Assembly (NCBI RefSeq): GCF_034424375.1
Contig: NZ_CP139965.1
Span: 6,448,001 to 6,512,000, forward strand
Source of the DNA: Paraburkholderia kururiensis
GTDB lineage: Bacteria > Pseudomonadota > Gammaproteobacteria > Burkholderiales > Burkholderiaceae
DNA: 64,000 nucleotides
Direction of reading: 5' to 3'
The position numbers were made by a program, and so were the translations under genes. This document shows positions 56,863 to 64,000 of the stretch, one piece after another (position 1 is the stretch's first letter; each line of letters starts with the position of its first letter). The notes beneath the pieces are model-generated. The model saw only the letters and a list, made by a program, of their open reading frames with translations. It had not been told where the DNA came from and searched no databases.

Positions 56863-57681
56863 ATGACGCAGGCACATCAAGGCACGGCACTGGTGACGGG
56901 CGCATCGTCGGGCATGGGCGCCATTTACGCGGACCGCCTCGCGCGACGCGGCTACGACCTCGTGCTCGTGGCGCGCAATCGCGAGCGGCTCGTCGCGCTG
57001 GCCGACCGCATCACCACCGAAACGCGCCGCAACGTGGAAGTGATCGAAGCCGATCTTGCTGATCGCGCCGCACTGGCGGCCGTGGAAGCGAAGCTCAAGG
57101 AAGACGCGAGCATCGATCTGCTCGTGAACAACGCGGGCATCGGCACGCACACGCCGCTGCTGGAGAGCAACGTCGAGCGCATGACGGAGATGATCGAGCT
57201 GAACGTGACGGCCCTGACGCGCCTTACCTACGCCGCCGTGCCGGGCTTCGTTGCGCGCGGCAAGGGCGCCATCATCAACATCGCGTCGATCGTGGCCATT
57301 GCGCCCGAGATGCTCAACGGCGTGTATGGCGGCACGAAGGCCTTCGTGCTGGCATTCAGCCAGTCGCTGCACCACGAGCTGGCGAGCAGGGGCGTGCAGG
57401 TGCAGGCCGTGCTGCCCGGGGCCACCGCGACGGAATTCTGGCAAACCGGCGGCCTGCCGCTCGAACATCTGGACAGCAACATCGTGATGCCCGCGCCGGA
57501 CATGGTGGACGCAGCGTTGGTGGGCTTCGACCGCGGCGAGCTGGTGACCATTCCGTCGTTGCACGCGGCAGAAAAGTGGGACGCCTACCACGCGGCGCGT
57601 CTCGCCATGTTCAACGAGCTGTCGCGCAACGTGCCGGCGCCGCGGTATGCGGCTGCGGCTGCGGCTGCGGCTGCGGGTTGA
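56863..57681 (+). CDS. Short-chain dehydrogenase/reductase
   Basis: 272-aa classical SDR: TGASSGMGAIYA cofactor loop, NNAGIG, Ser in NIASIVA and catalytic YGGTK. AAGGAG before the ATG. An Arg pair after strand 2 (VARNRERL) suggests NADP(H). The C-terminus ends in an alanine run encoded by a GCGGCT hexamer repeat (57649-57672). Substrate unknown. Confidence 0.88.
   Translation: MTQAHQGTALVTGASSGMGAIYADRLARRGYDLVLVARNRERLVALADRITTETRRNVEVIEADLADRAALAAVEAKLKEDASIDLLVNNAGIGTHTPLLESNVERMTEMIELNVTALTRLTYAAVPGFVARGKGAIINIASIVAIAPEMLNGVYGGTKAFVLAFSQSLHHELASRGVQVQAVLPGATATEFWQTGGLPLEHLDSNIVMPAPDMVDAALVGFDRGELVTIPSLHAAEKWDAYHAARLAMFNELSRNVPAPRYAAAAAAAAAG
57649..57672 (+). repeat. Hexanucleotide repeat (GCGGCT)x4
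   Basis: Four exact GCGGCT units plus a partial fifth at the 3' end of the SDR gene, coding for an alanine run. Changes in copy number would keep frame. Confidence 0.8.
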
Positions 57682-57824
57682 AATATGGCCTGAAATACGG
57701 CTCGAAGCGTGACTCGACGCGCGGCTCGACATGCCGCGTCGAAACGCTGCGAACGTATTGCCGGCGCGAGCGGCACGGTGCTTCGTCCATCCCGCGCGAA
57801 GACCGTGCCGCCCGCAGGGCAGGC

Positions 57825-58292
57825 TCAGTTGTCGAACGTGCCTTGATATTGCGGAGCGGCGTCGGTGCGGGTGTTCAATTCGAACATCACGCCGCCGGGC
57901 GCGCGGCAGAAGAAGCGCGAGCCGCGGCCGTTGTTGAAGATGCCGGTTTCCATCTGCACGCCGTCGGCCTTGAAGCGTTCGTACAACGCGCGAACGGCCT
58001 CGAGGCTCGGCAATTCGAAGCCGGCGTGGAACGCCTTCGGCCACGCGGGAACGTCGTCGCGCGCGTGGTCGATCACCACGTCGAAGCCGGGACGCTTCAG
58101 GATGTACGACTGCTCCCACGTGCCGGCAATCGTGAAGCCGAGATACTGCTCGAAGAAACGTGCGGTGGCAGCGGTGTCGGCCGAAGGGAAGCTCAGGTGA
58201 TTGAGCTTCATGGTCTGCGCGGTGGCGTGTGTCGCGGATTGCGTCGCGTCCTGGGTCACGTCCTGGATGGTGGTTTGAATCGTATCGGTCAT
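57825..58292 (-). CDS. VOC (glyoxalase/bleomycin-resistance) family protein
   Basis: 155 aa from ATG 58292; an internal ATG at 58211 (MKLNHLSFPSADTAATARFF) would begin directly at the domain. Paired beta-alpha-beta-beta-beta modules: HLSFPSADTAATARFFEQYL at the start and MFELNTRTD near the end, with His and Glu metal-ligand candidates. Between starts lies a Thr/Gln-rich leader of 27 residues, which makes the upstream start doubtful. Activity unknown. Confidence 0.8.
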   Translation of the reverse strand: MTDTIQTTIQDVTQDATQSATHATAQTMKLNHLSFPSADTAATARFFEQYLGFTIAGTWEQSYILKRPGFDVVIDHARDDVPAWPKAFHAGFELPSLEAVRALYERFKADGVQMETGIFNNGRGSRFFCRAPGGVMFELNTRTDAAPQYQGTFDN

Positions 58293-58525
58293 CGTGAGTC
58301 TCGCTAAGCGTGGCGGTGGCCCCATGCCCTCTCGCCCAACAACGCCAGAATAGAAGCGCGACCACCCCTGCCACAACTCGCATTCCCGTCGCGCGCCGGC
58401 ATGCCCGGAAACCCCTGTAGCGCCGCCTGTTTCGACCGCGCGCAGCCGTCGGGCGCGTGCGCGTTGCTCGCATTTGCGCGTTCAGCGGCGCCTTCGCCAG
58501 CGATTGGCGCCGGGCCGGCACGCGT

Positions 58526-59152
58526 CTACGACGCCCCTTGCCACAGCTTCACGAGCGGACCTTGCGCGCCGTAGAGCGGGTCGGAATCCGGATACGCCAC
58601 GCGCGCCAGAGCCGCGAGGCGCGCGGCGTCCAGCGCCGTGCGGCTGATGCCGGTGTCCTGATCCGGCGGATAGGCGCCCACCACGAGAAAGTCGCGGCTC
58701 GCGTCGATACGGCAATGTCCCGTGCCGGCGGGCAGCACGGCCACGTCGCCCGCCCGCAACGTGACCTCTTGCCCCACGGGAGACGGACCGCCCAGCACCA
58801 CGCGCACGCTGCCCGCCGCAATGCCGAGCACCTCGTGCGTGGACGGATGGAAGTGGTGAAAGTCGTACACGCCGTTGCGCCATTGCGGCGGCCAGCCGTT
58901 CTGCGCAAAGCGCGCTTCGAAAAGCGCAGCGGGGTCGCTGCCCGAAGGCGTGATGGCATGCCGATAGACGAGCACGGGCAGCCGCGGATGATTCGGAATC
59001 CAGCCGTTCGGGGCAAGGCGCAACGTTTCGGGCTGCACGACGGCCGCAGCGGCACCCTCCACGGCCGGCAGCGTACAAAGCGCGGGCACGAGGCGCGCGA
59101 GCATGCGTCGCGCGCCGATGCAGTCGAATGACAGTGGCGCGGGGTTCATCAT
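58526..59152 (-). CDS. Cupin domain protein (YjlB-like)
   Basis: 208 aa. Single cupin fold with FHHFHPSTHEVLGIAAGSVR as first motif (His and Glu metal ligands) and LRAGDVAVLPAGTGHCRI as second. The N-terminal ~40 residues are hydrophobic-rich but not a clear signal peptide. Likely a cytosolic metal-dependent isomerase, epimerase or dioxygenase-like protein; substrate unknown. No operon partner. Confidence 0.82.
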   Translation of the reverse strand: MMNPAPLSFDCIGARRMLARLVPALCTLPAVEGAAAAVVQPETLRLAPNGWIPNHPRLPVLVYRHAITPSGSDPAALFEARFAQNGWPPQWRNGVYDFHHFHPSTHEVLGIAAGSVRVVLGGPSPVGQEVTLRAGDVAVLPAGTGHCRIDASRDFLVVGAYPPDQDTGISRTALDAARLAALARVAYPDSDPLYGAQGPLVKLWQGAS

Positions 59153-59347
59153 CGGTTCCCTCCTCTTCGCGACGGCGCCTGGGCCGGATCGGGTCCGACC
59201 CAGGGCCAGGCCGCATTCAGGTCATACCGAGGGCACGCAGCAGTTTTCGCACCCGCCCCGGGACCGGGCGAGCGCCTACCGGCGCGATGCGCTAACATCG
59301 GCGGCTTCTCCGCAACGCTTCCCGCTTCCTTCCGTCGAGGTCTGCCG

Positions 59348-59971
59348 ATGCACTATCTTGCTCAACTTGCCGCCGTCGCCGGCGTGATGCTGCTGGCCTG
59401 CATCAGCCCCGGTCCCGACCTGATCGCCGTGACCTCGCATGCGCTCTCGCGCCGACGCGCGGGCCTGTGCGCCGCGGCCGGCATCGCCACCTCGCACGCG
59501 CTGTGGGCCACGCTCGCGGTGTTCGGGCTCGGCCTGATTCTCGCGAAGCTCGCGTGGCTTTACGAAGGCATCCGCATGGCGGGCGCCGTCTATCTGCTCT
59601 ACCTCGGCGTGAAGACGCTTGCGGGACTGCGCCAGGCGTCCGAGCCGCAACCTGCTGCCGCCGCGGCGCACACGGGCAGCGGCTGGTACTCGTACCGTCG
59701 CGGCGTGCTGGTCGGTCTCACGAACCCGAAGGCCGCCGCGTTCTTCGGCAGTCTGTTCGTCACGCTGCTGCCCGCACACGCGCCGCTGTGGGTGCACGGC
59801 GCAACGGTGGCGACGGTCGCGGCGGTCTCCATCGCGTGGTTCAGCACGGTGGCCGTGCTGCTCTCCACGGCCAGCGTGCAGCGCGGCTACGCGAAGATCC
59901 GCAAGCCGATCGATGCCGTCATGGGCACCGTGCTGCTGGGGCTCGGCGCGAAGCTTGCGATCGACCGCTGA
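59348..59971 (+). CDS. LysE/RhtB family amino acid exporter
   Basis: 207 aa with five or six membrane helices. The family signature SPGPDLIAVTSHALSRRRAG lies after TM1, and GLTNPKAAAFFGSLF is the second hallmark (NPK). Exports an amino acid or homoserine/threonine-like compound. GAGG upstream of the ATG. Convergent with the peptide ABC operon. Confidence 0.9.
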   Translation: MHYLAQLAAVAGVMLLACISPGPDLIAVTSHALSRRRAGLCAAAGIATSHALWATLAVFGLGLILAKLAWLYEGIRMAGAVYLLYLGVKTLAGLRQASEPQPAAAAAHTGSGWYSYRRGVLVGLTNPKAAAFFGSLFVTLLPAHAPLWVHGATVATVAAVSIAWFSTVAVLLSTASVQRGYAKIRKPIDAVMGTVLLGLGAKLAIDR

Positions 59972-59993
59972 CCGCGGTTAACAGGTTTCGTCG

Positions 59994-60015
59994 GCCCGGC
60001 GCGTTCGCGCCGGGC
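59994..60015. terminator. Hairpin after the LysE gene
   Basis: GCCCGGCGCG/CGCGCCGGGC, effectively an 8-bp GC stem capped by a CGTTCG turn, 23 bp past the LysE-family stop. Confidence 0.45.
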
Positions 60016-60034
60016 AACCAGCGGCCTCTCATCG

Positions 60035-60078
60035 GGCCGCTACAAGGCCGCTACAAGGCCGCAATAAGGCCTCTACAG
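60035..60078. repeat. Four imperfect 11-bp direct repeats
   Basis: Two GGCCGCTACAA units followed by GGCCGCAATAA and GGCCTCTACAG, head to tail, just beyond the 3' end of the minus-strand ABC operon. Confidence 0.6.
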
Positions 60079-60085
60079 AGTCATA

Positions 60086-60868
60086 TCAAAGCGTCGCATC
60101 GATCCCGATGCCGCCCACCGCCTTGCGGCGATACCCGCCGGTAGCAAGCAGCAGGCTTCGGGTGTAATCGTGTTCCACCTGTTGCGCGCGCACCGCATCC
60201 ACGGAAAGCTGCTCCACGATCTCGCCGTTGCGCATCACGGCCACACGCGCGCACAGAAACCCCACCACCGCGAGGTTGTGACTCACGAGAATCATGGTGA
60301 GCCCGCGCTCGCGATGCAGCCGCCGCAACAGATTGAGAATCTCGGCCTGCACGGAAACGTCGAGCGCCGAGGTGGGCTCGTCGAGCAGCAACACGCGCGG
60401 CTCGACGATCAACGCCCGCGCAATCGCCACGCGCTGCCGCTGTCCGCCCGAAAGCTGATGCGGGTAGCGAAAACGGAACGACGGCCCCAGCCCCACTTCG
60501 CGCAACGCGTCGGCAATGCGTTCGTCCTCGCGGTCGAGCCCGTTGATGGCGAGCGGTTCGCGCAGCGTCTGATCCACCGTGAAGCGCGGATGCAGCGACC
60601 CATACGGGTCCTGAAACACCATCTGCACGTTGCGGCGAAAGGCGCGGTCGGGCCTGGTACCCACGGCTTGGCCCGCAATCTGCGCGCGGCCCTCCACGAT
60701 GGGCGCGAGGCCCGTCAACGCCCGCAGGATGGTGGATTTGCCCGAACCCGATTCGCCGACGAGCCCGAACACCTCGCCCTCTTCCACGCGAAAGCTCGCG
60801 CCGCGCACGGCGTCGAACGGGCCGGTCTGGGTGCGAAAGCGCACCGTCATCGCATCGATGTCGATCAT
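60086..60868 (-). CDS. Peptide ABC transporter ATP-binding protein, DppF-like
   Basis: 260 aa from ATG 60868, in an ATGA overlap with the upstream ATPase gene. Walker A GESGSGKST, signature LSGGQRQRVAIARAL, Walker B LLLDEPTSALD, H-loop VSHNLAVV. Shorter than most DppF proteins and without the C-terminal Cys extension. Last gene of the second peptide-import operon. Confidence 0.92.
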   Translation of the reverse strand: MIDIDAMTVRFRTQTGPFDAVRGASFRVEEGEVFGLVGESGSGKSTILRALTGLAPIVEGRAQIAGQAVGTRPDRAFRRNVQMVFQDPYGSLHPRFTVDQTLREPLAINGLDREDERIADALREVGLGPSFRFRYPHQLSGGQRQRVAIARALIVEPRVLLLDEPTSALDVSVQAEILNLLRRLHRERGLTMILVSHNLAVVGFLCARVAVMRNGEIVEQLSVDAVRAQQVEHDYTRSLLLATGGYRRKAVGGIGIDATL

Positions 60869-61773
60869 GGCCGCACTCCTTCGCCGGTGGCGGCATGGTT
60901 GGCGCGGTCGGTCAGCCACGCGGGGTCGCGTTCGAGCACCGGCAAGGTGTCCGGCGGGTTCGTGAGCGGCGGATTGGCGGCCAGCAGTCCGCGCGTATAA
61001 GGATGCTGCGCGTGCGCCAGATCGCGCGCCGCGCACGTTTCCACCACCCGTCCCGCGTACATCACGACGACGCGGTCGCAGAACGACATCACGAGCGGCA
61101 GGTCGTGGCTGATGAACACGAGCCCCGTGTCGTGCCGCTCGATCATCTCGTCGAGAATCGCGAGCACCTGCATGGAGACGAGCACGTCGAGCGCGCTGGT
61201 GGGTTCGTCGGCGACGAGCAGCTTCGGCCCCGCGGACACCATCATCGCGATCATCACGCGCTGCCCCATGCCGCCCGAGAGTTCGTGCGGATACGCCATG
61301 GCCACGCGTTGCGGATCGCGAATATGCACGGCTGCGAGCGCCGCGAGAATCTTTTCGCGCATGGCGCGGCGACCCAGCGTCGGGTCGTGCAGCGCGAACG
61401 CCTCGCGCATCTGCGCGCCTACGGTCATCACAGGATTCAGCGAGTACTTCGGGTCTTGCAGGATCATGCCCATCTCGCGGCCGCAGAGTTTGCGCCGTTC
61501 GCGTGCGGACAGGGCGAGCAGATCCGCGCCGTCGAAGCGCAGCGTCTTCGCGCTCAGTTGCGCGGCGGGCGGCAAGAGACCGAGCAGCGCGCGGCCCGTG
61601 AGCGACTTGCCCGAGCCCGACTCGCCCACGATGCCAAGCCGCTCGCCGCGCTTCACGGTGAGCGACAGTCCGCGCACCGCTTCGGTCAGCGCACCGTCGT
61701 GGCCGCGAAACGCGATGTGCAGGTCTTCGATTTCGGCAAGCGGTGCGCCGCCGGAGAGTTCAGTTGCCATCAT
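60865..61773 (-). CDS. Peptide ABC transporter ATP-binding protein, DppD-like
   Basis: 302 aa; Walker A GESGSGKS, signature LSGGMGQRVMIAMM and Walker B LLVADEPTSALD. The C-terminal segment (HPYTRGLLAANPPL) is the truncated oligopeptide-ABC extension, lacking the cysteine cluster seen at 1834-2823. Starts with tandem ATG codons directly after the permease stop. Co-operates with the 60086 product. Confidence 0.92.
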   Translation of the reverse strand: MMATELSGGAPLAEIEDLHIAFRGHDGALTEAVRGLSLTVKRGERLGIVGESGSGKSLTGRALLGLLPPAAQLSAKTLRFDGADLLALSARERRKLCGREMGMILQDPKYSLNPVMTVGAQMREAFALHDPTLGRRAMREKILAALAAVHIRDPQRVAMAYPHELSGGMGQRVMIAMMVSAGPKLLVADEPTSALDVLVSMQVLAILDEMIERHDTGLVFISHDLPLVMSFCDRVVVMYAGRVVETCAARDLAHAQHPYTRGLLAANPPLTNPPDTLPVLERDPAWLTDRANHAATGEGVRP

Positions 61774-62820
61774 TCAGTCTCCGTGGCGCGGGTCGAACAC
61801 GTCGCGCAAGCCGTCGCCGAGCAGGTTGAACGCGAGGCTCACGGCGAGAATCGCGCAGCCCGGAAGGGTCGCCACCCACCACGCTTCCAGCAGCACGTTG
61901 CGGCCTGACGCCACCATGAAGCCCCATTCGGGGCTGGGCGGTTGCGCACCCAGCCCCAAAAACCCGAGGCCCGCGACGGTGAGGATGATGCCGGCCATGT
62001 CGAGCGTGGCCCGCACGATCACCGACGACGAGCAGAGCGGCACGATGTAGCGCAGCAGCAGCCGCGCGCGCGAAGCCCCTTGCAGCCGTGCCACATGAAT
62101 GAAGTCCGCCTGCACGAGGCGCAGCGTTTCCGCGCGCGCAAGGCGTGCATAGGCGGGCCACGCGGTAATCGAGATCGCGATCACCGCGTTCATGACGCCG
62201 GGGCCGAGCGCCGCGGCAAACGCCAATGCGAGCACGATCTTCGGAAACGCGAGCGCGATGTCGGTGACGCGCATCAGCACGTTGTCGATCCAGCCGCCGA
62301 AGAAGCCTGCCGTCGTGCCGATCAGAAGACCGATGGGCACCACCACGAGCACGACGAGCACTGCGATGGAAAGCGTGATGCGAGCGCCGTAGATGAGCCG
62401 CGAGAGAATGTCGCGGCCCAGTTGATCGGTGCCGAGCAGGTGCGAGGCGGAGCCCGGCGGCAGCAGACGGTCGGAGAGCACCTGGCGCAGCGGATCGTGC
62501 GGCGCGACGAGCGGCCCGAACACCGCGAGCGCTACGAGCAAGGCCAGAATCGCGAGGCCGAACAGCGAGAGCGGATTGCTCGCGAAGCGCCGCCAGCGCC
62601 GATACGCACGGCCCAGTGCCGCCTGGCCGCGCGAGCGCGGCGCATCGGTCAGGAGCCATGCGCGCCAGTGCATGGCGGGCGTCTGTTCCCTCACGGCCGG
62701 CTCTGCCTGCACGGGCTCATGAGGCGCATCGTCCTGCGACGCCTGCGCGGCCCCGTCCGGAAGCTTGACGAGGTGGGTCGAATCGGAACGCGGGTGCACG
62801 GAAAGGGTTCTCCAGGACAT
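61774..62820 (-). CDS. Peptide ABC transporter permease, DppC-like
   Basis: 348 aa from ATG 62820, overlapping the stop of the upstream permease (TGATG). A polar N-terminal extension of about 80 residues precedes the first membrane helix, longer than usual. Family hallmarks are LGTDQLGRDILSRLIYGAR and the EAA loop DFIHVARLQGASRARLLLRY. Forms the membrane channel with the DppB-like subunit. Confidence 0.92.
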   Translation of the reverse strand: MSWRTLSVHPRSDSTHLVKLPDGAAQASQDDAPHEPVQAEPAVREQTPAMHWRAWLLTDAPRSRGQAALGRAYRRWRRFASNPLSLFGLAILALLVALAVFGPLVAPHDPLRQVLSDRLLPPGSASHLLGTDQLGRDILSRLIYGARITLSIAVLVVLVVVPIGLLIGTTAGFFGGWIDNVLMRVTDIALAFPKIVLALAFAAALGPGVMNAVIAISITAWPAYARLARAETLRLVQADFIHVARLQGASRARLLLRYIVPLCSSSVIVRATLDMAGIILTVAGLGFLGLGAQPPSPEWGFMVASGRNVLLEAWWVATLPGCAILAVSLAFNLLGDGLRDVFDPRHGD

Positions 62821-63905
62821 CAACGGGCACGCGGATCGAACACGCGGTAGAGCGCGTCGGTCAGCAAATTCAGTGCGATGAACGTGACGCCGATCACGAG
62901 CGTGCTGCCCAGCACGGCGTTCATGTCGGCATTGAGCAGCGCACCGGTCAGATAGGAACCGATGCCCGGCCACGCGAACACGATCTCCGTGAGCACCGAT
63001 CCTTCCAGCAAGAAGCTGTACGACAGCGCGATGACCGTGAGCAGCGGCACCATGATGTTGCCGAACGCGTGCACCCAGATCACGCGGCGCTCGGGCAATC
63101 CCTTCGCTCGCGCGGTGGTGACGTATTCCTGGCTCAACTGATCGAGCATGAACGAGCGCGTCATCCGGCTCAGATACGCGACCGAGTAGTAGCCCAATAT
63201 CGCGGCCGGCAGCACGATGTGCGAGAGCGCATTGAAGAATACGTCCCATTCGCCCGCGATCAGCGCGTCGATCAGCAGGCTGCCCGTGTGCGTATCCGCC
63301 ATGCCGTCGAACACGGGGTCGAGCCGCCCCGGGCCCGACACCCAATGCAGCCGCGCATAGAACAGCAGCAGCCCCATGAGCCCGAGCCAGAACACCGGCA
63401 CGGAGCTGCCGATCAGCCCCACGAACCGCGCCACGTGATCGATCCAGCGGTTGTGCCGCGCCGCCGCGATCACCCCGAGCGGCACGCCCACCAGCACGCC
63501 GATCAGCGTCGCGAGCGTGGCCAGTTCGAGCGTGGCGGGGAACACGCGCCTGATGTCGTCGATCACGGGGTTCGCCGTGAGCAGCGAAACGCCGAGGTTG
63601 CCGTGCAGCACGTCGCGCGCATAGAGCCAGAACTGCACGGCAAGCGGCTGGTCGAGCCCGAGCTGCGCACGCGCCGCCGCATACGCCGTGGCGGAGGCGC
63701 GGTCGCCCACCACCATCAGCACCGGGTCGATAGGTACCTTGCGGCCGATCACGAACGTGACGGCCAGCAGCCCCACGAACGTGACGGCGAGCGTGACGAC
63801 CCAGCGCAGCACACGCAGCACACGCAGCGTCCAGCGCACGCTCGCGTGGCGCGCCGCGCTTCTGCGCAGGGTTTCGAGCGGCGTAGCCGGCATCGACAGG
63901 GACAT
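62820..63905 (-). CDS. Peptide ABC transporter permease, DppB-like
   Basis: 361 aa. After a basic N-terminus come VVTLAVTFVGLLAVTFVIG as first membrane helix, the periplasmic loop with PIDPVLMVVGDRAS, and the EAA loop EYVTTARAKGLPERRVIWVH. GGAGG lies before ATG 63905. The upstream substrate-binding protein gene ends 48 bp away, with an intercistronic hairpin between. Confidence 0.92.
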   Translation of the reverse strand: MSLSMPATPLETLRRSAARHASVRWTLRVLRVLRWVVTLAVTFVGLLAVTFVIGRKVPIDPVLMVVGDRASATAYAAARAQLGLDQPLAVQFWLYARDVLHGNLGVSLLTANPVIDDIRRVFPATLELATLATLIGVLVGVPLGVIAAARHNRWIDHVARFVGLIGSSVPVFWLGLMGLLLFYARLHWVSGPGRLDPVFDGMADTHTGSLLIDALIAGEWDVFFNALSHIVLPAAILGYYSVAYLSRMTRSFMLDQLSQEYVTTARAKGLPERRVIWVHAFGNIMVPLLTVIALSYSFLLEGSVLTEIVFAWPGIGSYLTGALLNADMNAVLGSTLVIGVTFIALNLLTDALYRVFDPRAR

Positions 63906-63921
63906 GTTCGTTTCCTCCAGC

Positions 63922-63943
63922 GAGAGGCGCCGCCGCGCCTCTC
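63922..63943 (-). other. Intercistronic hairpin between binding-protein and permease genes
   Basis: GAGAGGCGC/GCGCCTCTC perfect 9-bp stem with a 4-nt loop, no T-run. Such hairpins often protect the abundant binding-protein mRNA and lower expression of downstream permease genes. Confidence 0.5.
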
Positions 63944-63952
63944 ATGCCGTGC

Positions 63953-64000
63953 TTATTGCTTCTTGACGTGCAGGTACGACACGAGGTCGTTGATGGGTCC
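63953..64000 (-). CDS. C-terminal end of ABC substrate-binding protein (partial)
   Basis: The minus-strand frame from the window edge reads GPINDLVSYLHVKKQ and stops with TAA at 63955-63953. Position directly upstream of the DppB-like permease and the ending are as expected for a family 5 peptide-binding protein; only 15 codons are visible, so the family is inferred from operon order. Confidence 0.6.
   Translation of the reverse strand, partial: GPINDLVSYLHVKKQ

Overview
The window looks like a piece of a chromosome or large replicon from a member of the Burkholderiaceae (Paraburkholderia/Caballeronia/Burkholderia type). Pointers are the high GC content with strong G/C third-codon bias, three DUF4148 small secreted proteins, a DUF3562 protein, an FtrA/rhodanese pair, FabV, and a long standalone aspartate carbamoyltransferase. 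I see no tRNA, rRNA, CRISPR array, insertion sequence, phage gene or replication origin. The genus is inferred and is not proven by any single marker.

Layout. 1-5160: end of a peptide/nickel-type ABC transporter operon (two permeases, two ATPases) with an M20 peptidase. 5188-7656 (minus): LysR regulator, MFS transporter and a coupled 51-residue membrane peptide. 7657-10034: AT-rich regulatory island followed by a Tat-exported lipoprotein with three ~76-residue repeats and a clan GH-A-like glycosidase domain. 10570-14462: DUF4148 protein, then a signalling block of an atypical response regulator, a hot-dog thioesterase and a multi-TM sensor kinase. 14697-20099: AI-2E family membrane protein, and a Gtr-like lipid/glycan glycosylation set (GtrA flippase, ArnT/PMT-like transferase, GtrB-like GT2). 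20553-23630: small Cys-rich protein, PAS-GGDEF-EAL protein, and a noncoding stretch that may hold an sRNA. 23631-27482: secreted protein, PhaC-like enzyme, SDR, and an OmpR-type regulator with a degenerate receiver.

27999-34534: several small proteins, FtrA with rhodanese, a DapA-family lyase, an HTH-fused aspartate carbamoyltransferase with a palindromic promoter, and two tandem DUF4148 genes. 34691-40807: AhpD-like protein divergent from an AraC regulator, then a periplasmic molybdenum aldehyde oxidoreductase, PaoABC. 40853-44463 (minus): LysR regulator and two coupled MFS transporters. 44765-49178: FabV, secreted small proteins, a MobA-like nucleotidyltransferase that may make the cofactor for PaoABC, and a PIG-L deacetylase. 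49407-54355: chemoreceptor, an extra FtsI/PBP2-type transpeptidase, and CheV with a sigma-28-like promoter. 54897-56730: three tandem paralogous secreted proteins of unknown function. 56863-59971: SDR, VOC and cupin proteins, LysE exporter. 60086-64000 (minus): a second, nearly complete peptide ABC transporter operon, cut at the substrate-binding protein.

Most of the window is accessory metabolism, transport and sensing. The strongest leads are the kinase/regulator/thioesterase block, the three-gene paralog family with a conserved C-terminal motif, the HTH-carbamoyltransferase with its own operator-like palindrome, and the repeat-bearing glycosidase lipoprotein. Gene boundaries come from reading frames, start-site signals and family resemblance; no database search was run.
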